The notes: generated by a model from the sequence alone, not told the origin. Positions 28,100-37,515 are shown, numbered from the stretch's first letter. The stretch: DNA of 64,000 bases from Coxiellaceae bacterium (GCA_029212925.1 JARGOB010000004.1:83375-147374), one strand, 5' to 3'. Numbers and translations are program-made.

Positions 28100-28228
28100 T
28101 GGATCCCGGAACGGGGTCCGGGATGACATGCTCTGGTCCGGGATGACAAAATCGGGGCCGGGATGACAAAATCGGGTCCGGGATGACAAAATCGGGTCCG
28201 GGATGACAAAATCGGGTCCGGGATGACC
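28100..28228. repeat. REP element followed by a 20-bp tandem array
   Basis: A REP-like palindrome (CTGGATCCCGG..) passes into about six head-to-tail units of GGGTCCGGGATGACAAAATC. Units start at 28114, 28134, 28154, 28174, 28194 and 28214, with the last one partial. Units 4 and 5 are identical and the first three differ at one to four positions. The array stops nine bases before the end of the desaturase gene and separates two convergent genes. There are no unique spacers, so it is not a CRISPR. Confidence 0.9.
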
Positions 28229-28236
28229 TTAAAATA

Positions 28237-29427
28237 TTAAGCGGAAACCGGGATACGCTTTAAGCGATAGGTTTTTACCATATGCGACCACAAGTTCAAC
28301 GTATGTTTAAGCTCTTTATTCGCCTGCTTAATACGCTGATGATAATCAGCAATAGACGCTTTATATTCTTCCACTTTATCTTTAGTGAAATCAATCGATG
28401 CGGTTTTTAGCTGTTTGTATTTAGTGGTTACATCAGCCAATTGTTTTTCTAAGTCTTCAATATGCTTGCTGACTTCCATCACTTTATCTTTCAATGGTAA
28501 TACCAATTCGCTTAACTGTTCCATAAACGTAGAGCTTTGCGCCGCCTTTGAAGCCAATAAACGGCTTTCTTCTTGACGCATACGGTATTGAATAATTTTT
28601 TGATCACTAACACGTCGTAAGTCTTTAGCACAACCCATCCACTGCATCGCACGGATTAACCATTTAGCAGGATCATAATGGAAGAAACGCACACCATTAC
28701 GGTAATCTAAAGGGAACTGATGATGGAAGTTATGGAAACCTTCACCGTAAGTCACCAAAGCAGTAATCCAGTTATCACAAGCGGTTTGCTTATCAGAGTA
28801 GGTCTTCTTACCAAACACATGGCAAATTGAGTTAATGCAGAAAGTCACTTGCTCATTAAATGCGATACGTAACGCACCACCAATGATTAAGCCACCCCAC
28901 CAATCACCCCAGAATACACCAGCGATAACCGTTGGCAGTACAAAACCGGACAAAATAGCGATAGGCACATAAAAAGTGTGCATAATGGACAACATGCGGT
29001 CGGCTTTTAAATCTTCAACGTTACTAAAATCACGCTTTTCATTATCTAATACGAACAACCAGCCCATATGCGCATGCCAAAAACCTTTCTTAATGCTGTA
29101 CGGGTCACGATCGGTATCTGTATATAAATGGTGATTTCTATGATCAGTACACCACTCTAAAACGCTGCCTTGAAATACTGAACCGCCCATTAGCGCGGCA
29201 ATAAAGCGAACAATCCAATTACCTTTATATGCACGGTGTGAGAATAAACGATGATAACCAGCGGTAATCGCTACACCACTGATATAGGTGTATATTCCAG
29301 CCATTGTCCAGGTTTGCCAATGCATTTGGTGGTCAACCGCTAACCAAATCGTGCCCGCTATGCCGACGATTGGTACTAAGGATAAAAAGATAAGATTGAC
29401 CCAGTTGATTCGTTTTAAAAGACTCAT
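28237..29427 (-). CDS. acyl-CoA/acyl-lipid delta-9 fatty acid desaturase with coiled-coil tail
   Basis: This 396-aa membrane di-iron enzyme is of the stearoyl-CoA desaturase type. It adds a double bond to a saturated acyl chain and so adjusts membrane fluidity. The three His boxes are HRLFSH (HxxxxH), HRNHH and HNFHH, in order and spacing of the family, between four hydrophobic segments. From about residue 285 a coiled-coil extension follows (EVSKHIEDLEKQLADV, then NKELKHTLNLW), longer than in simple bacterial DesC proteins. The ribosome binding site is weak and the gene appears monocistronic. Confidence 0.94.
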   Translation of the reverse strand: MSLLKRINWVNLIFLSLVPIVGIAGTIWLAVDHQMHWQTWTMAGIYTYISGVAITAGYHRLFSHRAYKGNWIVRFIAALMGGSVFQGSVLEWCTDHRNHHLYTDTDRDPYSIKKGFWHAHMGWLFVLDNEKRDFSNVEDLKADRMLSIMHTFYVPIAILSGFVLPTVIAGVFWGDWWGGLIIGGALRIAFNEQVTFCINSICHVFGKKTYSDKQTACDNWITALVTYGEGFHNFHHQFPLDYRNGVRFFHYDPAKWLIRAMQWMGCAKDLRRVSDQKIIQYRMRQEESRLLASKAAQSSTFMEQLSELVLPLKDKVMEVSKHIEDLEKQLADVTTKYKQLKTASIDFTKDKVEEYKASIADYHQRIKQANKELKHTLNLWSHMVKTYRLKRIPVSA

Positions 29428-29758
29428 TTATTCGTTCCATTTTGACGTTTAGTGCAGTCTAACACAGGGCTAACGTTGCCACCAGACGATATCGACTAAT
29501 GAACTATTGCGTTATTCAACCACCCCAATCGGTTAAGTTTATCCAATGTTAACAAGTGGTTAAATCAAAGATTTAGCTTACTCTAAATATCAGCATTACC
29601 AAAAAATTCAATAGTGAAAATACTGACGCCACTTTATTACGCACTTTAACCGACATAGTGACCATTTCGACCATAAAAACAAGGCTATACGACTTGATTT
29701 CAATACATACCTACTATAACATGCGCACATAATAGACATACGGGGAAGAGAGAACATC
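29428..29758. other. 331-base intergenic region between divergent genes
   Basis: It separates the desaturase gene from the three-gene orphan cluster. It is AT-rich with no ORF of note, and no clear operator or terminator is visible. Near the right end TTGATT followed 15 bases later by TATAAC (about 29692-29720) could be a weak promoter for the cluster. GGAAGAGAG before 29759 is the ribosome binding site. Confidence 0.4.
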
Positions 29759-30232
29759 ATGAAACTATCAATACTTATCCAGCAATGCATATACCGCGCC
29801 AACAATCCAAAACAATCTGAAAGTACAATTACTTTAGAAAATGACACCTTATTAGCTTTTGAAAATAAAAATGGTGCCCGTGTTTATGCTCACAATAAAG
29901 TCGGCGCACTAGACAAGATTGCCTCTTTAGCCATACGAACTCAAACAGCTAGTGGCACAGAAGAAAGCTTTTCACTGCAAGCAAAATTAATTAAACAGAT
30001 TGCTGAAGCCTTTAAAACAAGCTATCCGAAAGAAATCAGCAAGCTAGCCGCAAGCGATCAAGCAGCGCTTGCTACGGAACTGACCAGTGCCACCACTGCA
30101 GAGTTTATGCTGCCTCCAATTATTACTGTGAACCCTTATCATACATTTGGTAGTCCACGCAGCGTTGCAAGCGAACCTGCTCCAGCAGTTGGCCACCAAT
30201 CATCACCAACAGTCTCTTCACGTAGCTTCTAA
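29759..30232 (+). CDS. orphan paralogous protein 1 of 3 (short form), 157 aa
   Basis: It is the first gene of a tandem trio. Residues 1-85 resemble the N-terminal part of the two downstream proteins: an LxxALExA-type beginning, then a beta stretch, then GALDKIASLAIRTQT, which matches SGQLDQLATVLAHDK and DGQVTRLAHILWRAE. It lacks the large central domain, and a Ser/Pro-rich tail follows. No signal peptide or known domain is seen. It may be a truncated duplicate or a regulator-type partner. GGAAGAGAG precedes the ATG, with 39 bases to the next gene. Confidence 0.6.
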   Translation: MKLSILIQQCIYRANNPKQSESTITLENDTLLAFENKNGARVYAHNKVGALDKIASLAIRTQTASGTEESFSLQAKLIKQIAEAFKTSYPKEISKLAASDQAALATELTSATTAEFMLPPIITVNPYHTFGSPRSVASEPAPAVGHQSSPTVSSRSF

Positions 30233-30271
30233 AAGCTACGTGAAACACCACACTAACAACAAGGACTAGCA

Positions 30272-31270
30272 ATGCTAGTACGTGATTTTTTAGCTCACCT
30301 CGAACGAGGTAAGACTACATTTGCACCAACTGATAACATCATTGATTTAACTGCCAGCAGGAGCGGGAGCGAAGATCGTTTAGAAGGTCTGAAACTTACA
30401 ATACGCAATGAAAGCGGTCAGCTCGACCAATTAGCAACCGTACTCGCCCACGACAAAACCGCATTAGAAACCCAACTAATGGCAGCACTGGTGGTCTTGG
30501 ATGGCGGCCATGCTGGAAACCCACCCACCTTTAATATGTTCCGCAAACGGCTAGGTAGCACACCCTTTCGAAACATTAATCACAACAATAGTGAATTCTT
30601 TTTTGATAGCGATAAAAAAGACCAACAGAATCTACGAAACTTATTGTGCCAAAAAACACTAGCAGCTTTTGGCTTTAAATTTTTGAAAGCTACGGACAGG
30701 CCAGATAGCCCTTATCAAAAACTCAAAAGCCTATTTGCTTGTATCCAGCTGGCTCACCACTGTATTATTAATTTACCCGTACCCGCCAGCGGCAAAATAT
30801 TTACTGCAAAACAACTGCATGCAGCCATTAAAAAATTACAGCGGTATGGGGGATACATACAAAGCGCCGTCAGCCACTACAAAGATAAAGGCACAAGCAA
30901 AGCCCTAAAACAGTACACCATCATGAGATCCATCCAAGAAGGTCATCGCTGGTTATTAGCGCAGTACATAGTGGTAGCACATTCAATCGGCGCCGAACCC
31001 AGCATTCAGTTTTCAACTGACTCAATGAAGCATTTACTTACACGGCCAATCACTGATTGGTGTCATGATGATACCGTATCAGCAGCTTTAGAGCACCTCA
31101 AACCAAGCTCCTCTACTGCAAGTCGTGGATCAGGTCACGGTTCTGCCGCTGCTACTGCCGGCTTAATGGTTGCGCCTCGCGTAACTGGTACCGACACAGC
31201 AGCCGGACTACTGGCTGCCGGTGATGGCGATGGCGATGGCGCTTATGATGAGACGCCTCTTTGTCCCTGA
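30272..31270 (+). CDS. orphan paralogous protein 2 of 3, 332 aa
   Basis: The protein is soluble, with no signal peptide. It is clearly related to the next gene. Shared marks in order are: RL..tPf.NI near residue 95-105, AHHCIINLPVPASGK near 165-180, HY.DK near 215, LLAQYIVVA, then FSTDSMKHL..DWCHDD near 255-270. A Gly/Ala/Ser linker leads to an acidic end AAGLLAAGDGDGDG. No known family. AAGGAC precedes the ATG. It is probably co-transcribed with its neighbours. Confidence 0.65.
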   Translation: MLVRDFLAHLERGKTTFAPTDNIIDLTASRSGSEDRLEGLKLTIRNESGQLDQLATVLAHDKTALETQLMAALVVLDGGHAGNPPTFNMFRKRLGSTPFRNINHNNSEFFFDSDKKDQQNLRNLLCQKTLAAFGFKFLKATDRPDSPYQKLKSLFACIQLAHHCIINLPVPASGKIFTAKQLHAAIKKLQRYGGYIQSAVSHYKDKGTSKALKQYTIMRSIQEGHRWLLAQYIVVAHSIGAEPSIQFSTDSMKHLLTRPITDWCHDDTVSAALEHLKPSSSTASRGSGHGSAAATAGLMVAPRVTGTDTAAGLLAAGDGDGDGAYDETPLCP

Positions 31271-31326
31271 AACCACCTCAGATACCGAAGCAACATTAAA
31301 AATATAAATACATAAGAGAGAGAACC

Positions 31327-32562
31327 ATGCGACAAGTGAAATTTAAATACCGTAATTTTAGAAAAGCAGTTATAGAGTCAGCCGACATTTACAGCGCTGA
31401 TGAACCCAAGCTCGGCTTTATAAAAATCAGCACAACCGTCTCTCTTACAACTAACCTAGGTAATAGAGAGATCGACAACACGGATGGACAAGTAACCCGC
31501 TTAGCTCATATCTTATGGCGCGCAGAACAGTTAAATTTTGTACGTGACCGTATGAGCACAACTGACTTTCAAACTGCTCGACAACTCGTTGAATTAGCGC
31601 TAATGGATCTTTTTTCACAACATGACACACCACAATTCAAACGTGTGCAAGGCCGACTTTTCAAGAGCGCACCTTATCAAAACATCGATGTTGAAGATGA
31701 CTCGTTTCACTGGATTAAAGATCGCATGGATCGATTTAGAGCAAGCACACATAACAACGCCTCCGACATCACAACCTATATAATCTATAACGTGCTACAT
31801 CAGACTATGACCGATCTCCTCCCCGCCACATCAACCAACCAATCGTACGCATGCTCTCAATTCGCTCACTTTATTCACCTTCCCTTACCCGCCACCGGCT
31901 ATTCACTGGATATCAATCAGGTGTGTGAAGCATTAATAAAGTGCTGTACTGAACACGACCATTTACTTAAAGCTAAAAAACACTACAGCGACAAACTAAC
32001 TGCCGAAAAAAACAAAGGCAATCGAGCCAAACCGGGTGAAAAGTTTACGGACACTGAAAAAAAACTCGATACAGTAAATACCATTTTAAGTGGCTGCGAA
32101 TTATTAACAGCACAATACACTGTGCTAGCTCGTCAACTAATAGCCGCTTATAGCTTAGCCGAATCAGAGGGCAATAACACTTTGACAAGAACCACCAGCT
32201 TCTCTTATGATTCCATGAAGACCTTACAAGCCAAAGACACACCGTCCGATTGGTGTGATGACACTTATATACGCGGCATGGTAACCATCCTGCGCAATAT
32301 TATTGATAGCTTCGCATATCGCGCAACATTGCCAAGCGCAAGCACCGGTGGAGCCACTGGCAGTAGCGAAAGTAAAACAGCGGAAGATGCCGGAGCACCA
32401 CCCACAAGCACTGCTGCAGCGGCGTATCATGTGGGTCTTTATGCAACAGACCCCACACCTAGGCCCGCTATACCTGCAGACGCAGGCTTACTAGCCGACA
32501 CGGATGGGGACGTTGATACAACGGCTCTTGTGCCATCCTTAGGCGGCACCACTAGCGAATAA
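31327..32562 (+). CDS. orphan paralogous protein 3 of 3, 411 aa
   Basis: It is the longest of the trio. It aligns with the preceding protein through RLFKSAPYQNI, AHFIHLPLPATGY, HYSDK, LLTAQYTVLA and FSYDSMKTL..DWCDD. It has an insert of about 30 Lys-rich residues in the middle helical part. The tail repeats the acidic mark of its neighbour (DAGLLADTDGDVDT). GAGAGAG lies before the ATG. I do not recognise the family. A secreted effector family expanded by tandem duplication is possible but unproven. Confidence 0.65.
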   Translation: MRQVKFKYRNFRKAVIESADIYSADEPKLGFIKISTTVSLTTNLGNREIDNTDGQVTRLAHILWRAEQLNFVRDRMSTTDFQTARQLVELALMDLFSQHDTPQFKRVQGRLFKSAPYQNIDVEDDSFHWIKDRMDRFRASTHNNASDITTYIIYNVLHQTMTDLLPATSTNQSYACSQFAHFIHLPLPATGYSLDINQVCEALIKCCTEHDHLLKAKKHYSDKLTAEKNKGNRAKPGEKFTDTEKKLDTVNTILSGCELLTAQYTVLARQLIAAYSLAESEGNNTLTRTTSFSYDSMKTLQAKDTPSDWCDDTYIRGMVTILRNIIDSFAYRATLPSASTGGATGSSESKTAEDAGAPPTSTAAAAYHVGLYATDPTPRPAIPADAGLLADTDGDVDTTALVPSLGGTTSE

Positions 32563-32568
32563 TAGTTG

Positions 32569-34251
32569 CTAAACCAGCTCTGGCTCTGGCTGTGGTTGTT
32601 TTGTTGATAGTTTATCAGCATACACAGCCGCAGTTGATGGCGCGAGCGGTGTTTTATTTAAAATCATATCCGCCGCTTTTTCCGCTGCCATAATGGTCGG
32701 GGCATTTAAATTACCATTGGGAATCGTTGGGAAGATCGAGGCATCCACCACACGTAATCGCTCAATACCTCTTACCTGACACTGTGAATTGACAACTGCC
32801 ATGGGGTCATCCTTAGCACCCATCTTGCACGTGCCACAAGGATGAAAAGCACTTTCAGTATTCGCTTTTACCCAGTTATCTATAGCATCATCGGATTGGA
32901 TATTTTCAGCGGGTTGCACCACATCACCACGGTAATCATTCATCGCTGCTTGCTTCATAATATTGCGTGTTTTTCGAATGCACGCACGCCATGCCTGCCG
33001 ATCCATTTCATGTTGAAAATAATTAAATAAGATAAACGGCTTGGCACGCATGTCATTAGAATAGATATGCAAACGACCACGGCTCATCGGTTTGTTGGGC
33101 CCCACATGCACTTGAAAACCATGACCCTCGATCGGTTGACCACCATCATAGCGCACAGCCGCCGGCAAGAAGTGATACTGAATATCCGGTGATTGACGCT
33201 CATCCGATGATTTAATAAAAGCACATGACTCAAAATGATTGGTCGCACCTAAACCCTTTCGAAACAGTAACCACTTGAAGCCAATTTTAATTTTATTATA
33301 CCAATCAAACTTATCATTCAATGTAATCGCTTGCTTACAACGGTACTGAAAATACACTTCTAAGTGATCTTGCAAATTTTCACCAACACCCGGCAAATCA
33401 TGCTTTGCCTCAACGCCTGCTGCTTGTAATACTTGTGTGGGTCCGATGCCGGATAATTGCAATAACATCGGTGAGGCAATCGCGCCCGCTGATAAAATCA
33501 CCTCTTTATTTGCTCTGATACTCTCTACTCGCCCTTGATGTAAACACTCAACACCCACAGCGACCTTATTTTTAATGATAATTCTTTTCACTAATGTATT
33601 CTTTATAACGGTTAAATTGCTGCGATGCGTTACCGGCGCCAAATAAGCACTATAACTCGAGCAACGTACACCGTTTTTTACTGTCATGTGCATCGGACCA
33701 AAACCTTCCTGCTGATAACCATTATAATCATCAGTGACTGGATAACCCGCCTGCTTACCTGCTGCAATAAATGCTTTATATAAAGGGTTGGTGCGCATAT
33801 TATTACCACCACAAGTCGCAAGTGGCCCATGACCACCACGGTAATCATCACTGCCACCCTGCCATGTTTCTGCACGTTTGAAATAAGGTAAACAATCACG
33901 GTAACTCCAACCATCAGCACCTAACTGTTGCCATTGATCAAAGTCTGCTGCATTGCCGCGCACATATACCATGCCATTAATCGACGACGTGCCGCCCAGC
34001 ACCTTACCGCGTGGGCAAATCAGCACACGATTATTTAAATATGGCTCCGGTTGTGATTCATATCCCCAATTGTATTTATCCATATTCATTGGATAGGACA
34101 ATGCTGCCGGCATTTTGATATACACGCTCTTGTCACTACCACCCGCTTCAATCAGTAACACGCGATATTGACCTGAACTCGTTAAACGATTTGCTAATAC
34201 ACAGCCAGCTGAACCGGCACCAACAATAATATAATCAAAACTTGCTTGCAT
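32569..34251 (-). CDS. GMC-family FAD oxidoreductase (choline/alcohol dehydrogenase type)
   Basis: The 560-aa flavoenzyme has the FAD-binding [17 protein letters not shown] at the N-terminus. The GMC signatures follow: [20 protein letters not shown] and [13 protein letters not shown] with [12 protein letters not shown]. The catalytic His lies in [11 protein letters not shown], and the end has [14 protein letters not shown]. BetA-like dehydrogenases oxidise choline or other alcohols; no betaine genes are nearby, so the substrate is open. Start at 34251 (MQASFDY) with AGGGAG upstream; a start at 34296 would add 15 unrelated residues. A Pro-Gln-Glu tail (QPQPEPELV) follows about 20 residues after the conserved end and is unusual for the family. 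Confidence 0.92.
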   Translation of the reverse strand: MQASFDYIIVGAGSAGCVLANRLTSSGQYRVLLIEAGGSDKSVYIKMPAALSYPMNMDKYNWGYESQPEPYLNNRVLICPRGKVLGGTSSINGMVYVRGNAADFDQWQQLGADGWSYRDCLPYFKRAETWQGGSDDYRGGHGPLATCGGNNMRTNPLYKAFIAAGKQAGYPVTDDYNGYQQEGFGPMHMTVKNGVRCSSYSAYLAPVTHRSNLTVIKNTLVKRIIIKNKVAVGVECLHQGRVESIRANKEVILSAGAIASPMLLQLSGIGPTQVLQAAGVEAKHDLPGVGENLQDHLEVYFQYRCKQAITLNDKFDWYNKIKIGFKWLLFRKGLGATNHFESCAFIKSSDERQSPDIQYHFLPAAVRYDGGQPIEGHGFQVHVGPNKPMSRGRLHIYSNDMRAKPFILFNYFQHEMDRQAWRACIRKTRNIMKQAAMNDYRGDVVQPAENIQSDDAIDNWVKANTESAFHPCGTCKMGAKDDPMAVVNSQCQVRGIERLRVVDASIFPTIPNGNLNAPTIMAAEKAADMILNKTPLAPSTAAVYADKLSTKQPQPEPELV

Positions 34252-34268
34252 TGTTAAAACACTCCCTG

Positions 34269-34500
34269 TTTTACATCGATAATAAGGTAACACCAATTAC
34301 CGATAATAGAATACCAATTCCTTGCCTTATTGATATAGCATTTTTTTACATCATATCGACAATAAGGTGACACCGATTACCGATAACAGAATACCAATTC
34401 CTTGCCTTATTGATATAGCATTTTTTTACATCATATCGACAATAAGGTGACACCGATTACCGATAACAGAATACCAATTCCTTGCCTTATTGATATAGCA
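34269..34500. repeat. 80-bp tandem repeat derived from the end of a transporter gene
   Basis: Three units begin AATAAGGTGACACC at 34281 (diverged, AATAAGGTAACACC), 34361 and 34441, a period of exactly 80 bases. The unit at 34441 contains the last codons of the EamA-like gene, whose stop is at 34431. The other two are copies lying beyond the stop. Units 2 and 3 are identical over about 60 bases, and unit 1 has a few changes, so it is likely the older copy. Confidence 0.92.
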
Positions 34501-34868
34501 TCATGCAAAAAAACCAAATTAAAAAGCACGGTAGCTAATGGGTAAATAGAAGTCAATGGCACCACAATACTTGCACTACCACCGCGGTGCAATGACACCA
34601 ACAAAAACAAGCCACCCAAACCTGTAGCTAAACCCACCAATAACCCATAAATCACTCCGCGATTGGCAAGACTGTGAACACTTAAACTCGGTTTAAAACC
34701 AATAAACGCTAATGCAACAAGACCGACAATAAAATAACCAACAGCCGAACAGAATAAAACAGAATTGGCGCTAATATGACGCGCTGCAAGGGCATTAAAT
34801 ACACCCCAAAATGAGTACGTGAGCAATGACAACAAAGCCCACACAAGCCACGCATAAGATGAAGTCAT
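34431..34868 (-). CDS. EamA/DMT-family transporter, single-domain
   Basis: The 145-aa protein has about five hydrophobic helices: ALLSLLTYSFWGVFNALA near the start, then SVLFCSAVGYFIVG, GVIYGLLVGLATGLGGLFLLVS, ASIVVPLTSIYPLATVLF and the last [16 protein letters not shown]. This is one EamA domain, half the size of the common ten-helix exporters, and would work as a dimer. The ribosome binding site is weak. The last 20 or so codons are the source of the 80-bp tandem repeat downstream. Substrate unknown. Confidence 0.85.
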   Translation of the reverse strand: MTSSYAWLVWALLSLLTYSFWGVFNALAARHISANSVLFCSAVGYFIVGLVALAFIGFKPSLSVHSLANRGVIYGLLVGLATGLGGLFLLVSLHRGGSASIVVPLTSIYPLATVLFNLVFLHDAISIRQGIGILLSVIGVTLLSI

Positions 34869-34971
34869 GACACGACTCTATCATGCTTTTTAAGTTATTT
34901 CAGCTGTGTTATATAGCAAGCAATGGTGCAATATTGATATGGTCAGATCGACAGTGTAATATTCAGACCAT

Positions 34972-36408
34972 ATGAATACAGCACATACATTACATCGAGA
35001 TAGCATAGCTAACAATGTCTCACTCTGGACTGATAAATACGGCTTAGTTTGTCTATTGGCCTTAAGCTTTTTGTTGAGAATTATCTTAGCCAGCACCTTA
35101 AGGTTTATTTATTACCCCGACGAGATTTTTCAAACGTTAGAGCCAGCGCATCACCTAGCATTTGGTTATGGCTATTTAACTTGGGAATGGCAGGACGGCA
35201 TACGATCATGGCTACTGCCCGGATTTTTCGCTGGTATCATGAAGATATGCAACCTGTTTAGCCACAACGCCGCACTGTATATCAACACGATTCAAACCAT
35301 AATGGTCGCATTTTCATTAATTCCGATCTATGTGACTTACCGATTAGCACAACGTTTTACCTCTAACACCAATGCCTTATTGGCTGCTGCCATTCCTGCC
35401 TTTTGGTATGAGGGCATCTTAGTTGCTGCAAGAGCATTGAGTGGCACATTACCCGCTTACCTGCTTATATTTAGCGCCTATGCCTTGCTCACATTACGCG
35501 ATCAACCACTGCCGCGTATTGGCTCGTGGTTTTGTATTGGTGCCGTTTTAGGATTAGTAGCCTACTTAAGGTTCCCACTATTACCCGAAGTATTATTCAC
35601 GATGGTGTATTGCTGCCGTAAAAATACCAATGTCTGGAAAAGCATTGCCGCAGGCTTTCTATTAGCATTTATGGCTGGTGGTATACTCGACTGGATCACA
35701 TGGGGCCACCCGTTTCAGTCGATTATAAAAAACATAGACACCAATATATTTCACCATGTAGCTGCTGCTAAATATGGGGCTTCTCCCTGGTATTACTATG
35801 TCATCAAACTGCTGAGTCATCAGTTAATTTTTATTATACCTTTTATGTATTTCACTTACCGAGGCGCCAAAAAAAACTTACTATTTGCTGGCATTGCATT
35901 GTTGAATATTTTGTCATTCAGCCTTATTGGTCACAAGGAATACCGCTTTATTTTATTAACGGTTTTGTGTATTACGCTATTAACTGGCTTAGGCATTGCA
36001 GATTATTTTGAGCAACCAGGCCGCCAAACTAAGCGTAACTTTTTTATATTCAGTAGATGCATTTGTCTTTTTATTGCTTTATCCGTGGCTTATTACCATA
36101 TACGTCAAGCCAAGGTATCTGTCTATAACCCACTCGATACTGTTTTAACACTCAATAAAGTCATCAATCAAAAATATCATGGGAAGATTGATCAAATAGT
36201 TTTTGACGGCATCACCAATGAATATGTCGGCGGCTATACGTATGTGCACACTAACACGCCATTACACTTTATCCTACCTAATCAAAAACGCCCTGTTTTC
36301 CATAAAACAAAGCTACCCACGATATTCGTCACAAAAAGCATTCCAAATAAAAATAGCTTTAAAAAATTATTCTGTCAGCAAGGGTTTTGCGCTTATCAAT
36401 ATGATTAA
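34972..36408 (+). CDS. family-22-like mannosyl/glycosyltransferase, multi-membrane
   Basis: The 478-aa protein has about nine to ten hydrophobic helices. In the first loop is YYPDEIFQTLEPAHHLAFG followed by LTWEW..GIRSWLLPG, the signature of GT-C enzymes of the ALG9/PIG-B (GT22) kind. The acidic pair in PDE is the presumed catalytic site. HKEYRFILLTVL near residue 320 is the other GT22 mark. Such enzymes use a lipid-linked sugar donor and act outside the inner membrane. The acceptor here is unknown, and no cluster of sugar genes is near. The start has no clear ribosome binding site and lies in one arm of a dyad (34937-34973). Confidence 0.85.
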   Translation: MNTAHTLHRDSIANNVSLWTDKYGLVCLLALSFLLRIILASTLRFIYYPDEIFQTLEPAHHLAFGYGYLTWEWQDGIRSWLLPGFFAGIMKICNLFSHNAALYINTIQTIMVAFSLIPIYVTYRLAQRFTSNTNALLAAAIPAFWYEGILVAARALSGTLPAYLLIFSAYALLTLRDQPLPRIGSWFCIGAVLGLVAYLRFPLLPEVLFTMVYCCRKNTNVWKSIAAGFLLAFMAGGILDWITWGHPFQSIIKNIDTNIFHHVAAAKYGASPWYYYVIKLLSHQLIFIIPFMYFTYRGAKKNLLFAGIALLNILSFSLIGHKEYRFILLTVLCITLLTGLGIADYFEQPGRQTKRNFFIFSRCICLFIALSVAYYHIRQAKVSVYNPLDTVLTLNKVINQKYHGKIDQIVFDGITNEYVGGYTYVHTNTPLHFILPNQKRPVFHKTKLPTIFVTKSIPNKNSFKKLFCQQGFCAYQYD

Positions 36409-36465
36409 AAAATGCATGCAAATCAGAAGTAGAACTTCTAACCTGCATGCAACACACAACGTATC

Positions 36466-37515
36466 TTATTTTTTATGATGGCTCGACACAAACAATGGTC
36501 GGTACCCAGCGGGTCTATCAAGCTGAACAAATAAGTTTTGATCAGTACCACCGGTTGCTTCGATGCTCACTGCGAGCGGTCGGGTTGCAGTTAAGTGAGC
36601 ACTGTTCGCTTCACCATTTAAACGAGCAGGTAATACCACTTGATTGACGGTGGAAGATAAACGCTTAAGACCAGTCCATAATTTTAGTTCGTTTAATTGA
36701 CCAGAAGAATGGTTACTCATGGTAACGGTTGAGTTAACTGCCTTTATCGGTGAGCCATTGCTAACAAAATCAAACGATGCCGTATATTGTTTTGTCGGAC
36801 ACGTGCTTGCGACTACAGGTTTAACAAACATCAGAACTCGCGAACTCTCTGCTGGAATCAGTTGCTGATTAACCTTAGTAGGAATAGGTGTAACCACCCA
36901 AGTCGGCTGATCACAGCCTGTTGCGTTTTGCTCGGCATTAACTACTGCCTGGGTAAATTCGGTTTGTAATGCATTAAATGGCACTGAGCTTACCTTATCA
37001 ATCTTGGCAACCAGTTTAGTATTTCTTTCAGATATGACAAAGCTTCCAGTCGCTGGCGCTGTAGCTGCTGGCATGGATTCTGTGCAAGTACCAGGTCGGC
37101 CATTGACCCACGGCCCATGCAGACCAAATGCGTCAACTGCACTTACTGTAACAGGCTGGTGGTCACTACTGTAGAACTCTGGGTTTAAAGTAATAAAGCC
37201 AAACAATGGCAAAGTAACATCGGCCGCACGCAAATGACAGGTAATGGTTTGATACTCATGCGGCAAGATATGCACCCTTGACTGGCAACCCATATTAACA
37301 CGGTCAGGCGCACTGCTACGCAGTACTATCGTTCCGTCGTACGTGTTTTCTGTCTTGTTTTCTAAATAATAAAAAGGTGACTTCGAGGGGGAAAAAGCGA
37401 GCGTGCCTTGACAACCTAGCGCTTGGTCAGGACCATACATCCTCAAGTTGGCGTTGTGAGCACCTGCAAAAGCCAAGCCTGGAATAAGCGTTAAAGCGAA
37501 TAATCCTTTTAGCAT
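36466..37515 (-). CDS. secreted hypothetical protein, 349 aa
   Basis: AAGGAG precedes the ATG. The signal peptide is MLKGLFALTLIPGLAFA. The mature part has about seven Cys at spread positions (ALGCQG, NMGCQS, TITCHL, PGTCTE, ATGCDQ, ASTCPT), possibly in disulfides, and is beta-type with many Thr/Val/Ser. No lipobox, anchor or known enzyme motif is recognised. The gene is convergent with the glycosyltransferase gene and 57 bases from it. It is probably periplasmic or extracellular. Confidence 0.7.
   Translation of the reverse strand: MLKGLFALTLIPGLAFAGAHNANLRMYGPDQALGCQGTLAFSPSKSPFYYLENKTENTYDGTIVLRSSAPDRVNMGCQSRVHILPHEYQTITCHLRAADVTLPLFGFITLNPEFYSSDHQPVTVSAVDAFGLHGPWVNGRPGTCTESMPAATAPATGSFVISERNTKLVAKIDKVSSVPFNALQTEFTQAVVNAEQNATGCDQPTWVVTPIPTKVNQQLIPAESSRVLMFVKPVVASTCPTKQYTASFDFVSNGSPIKAVNSTVTMSNHSSGQLNELKLWTGLKRLSSTVNQVVLPARLNGEANSAHLTATRPLAVSIEATGGTDQNLFVQLDRPAGYRPLFVSSHHKK

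Noticed and set aside
28114-28228. Possible CRISPR array
   Set aside because: Units are directly joined with no unique spacers and no cas genes are near; it is a REP-derived tandem array.
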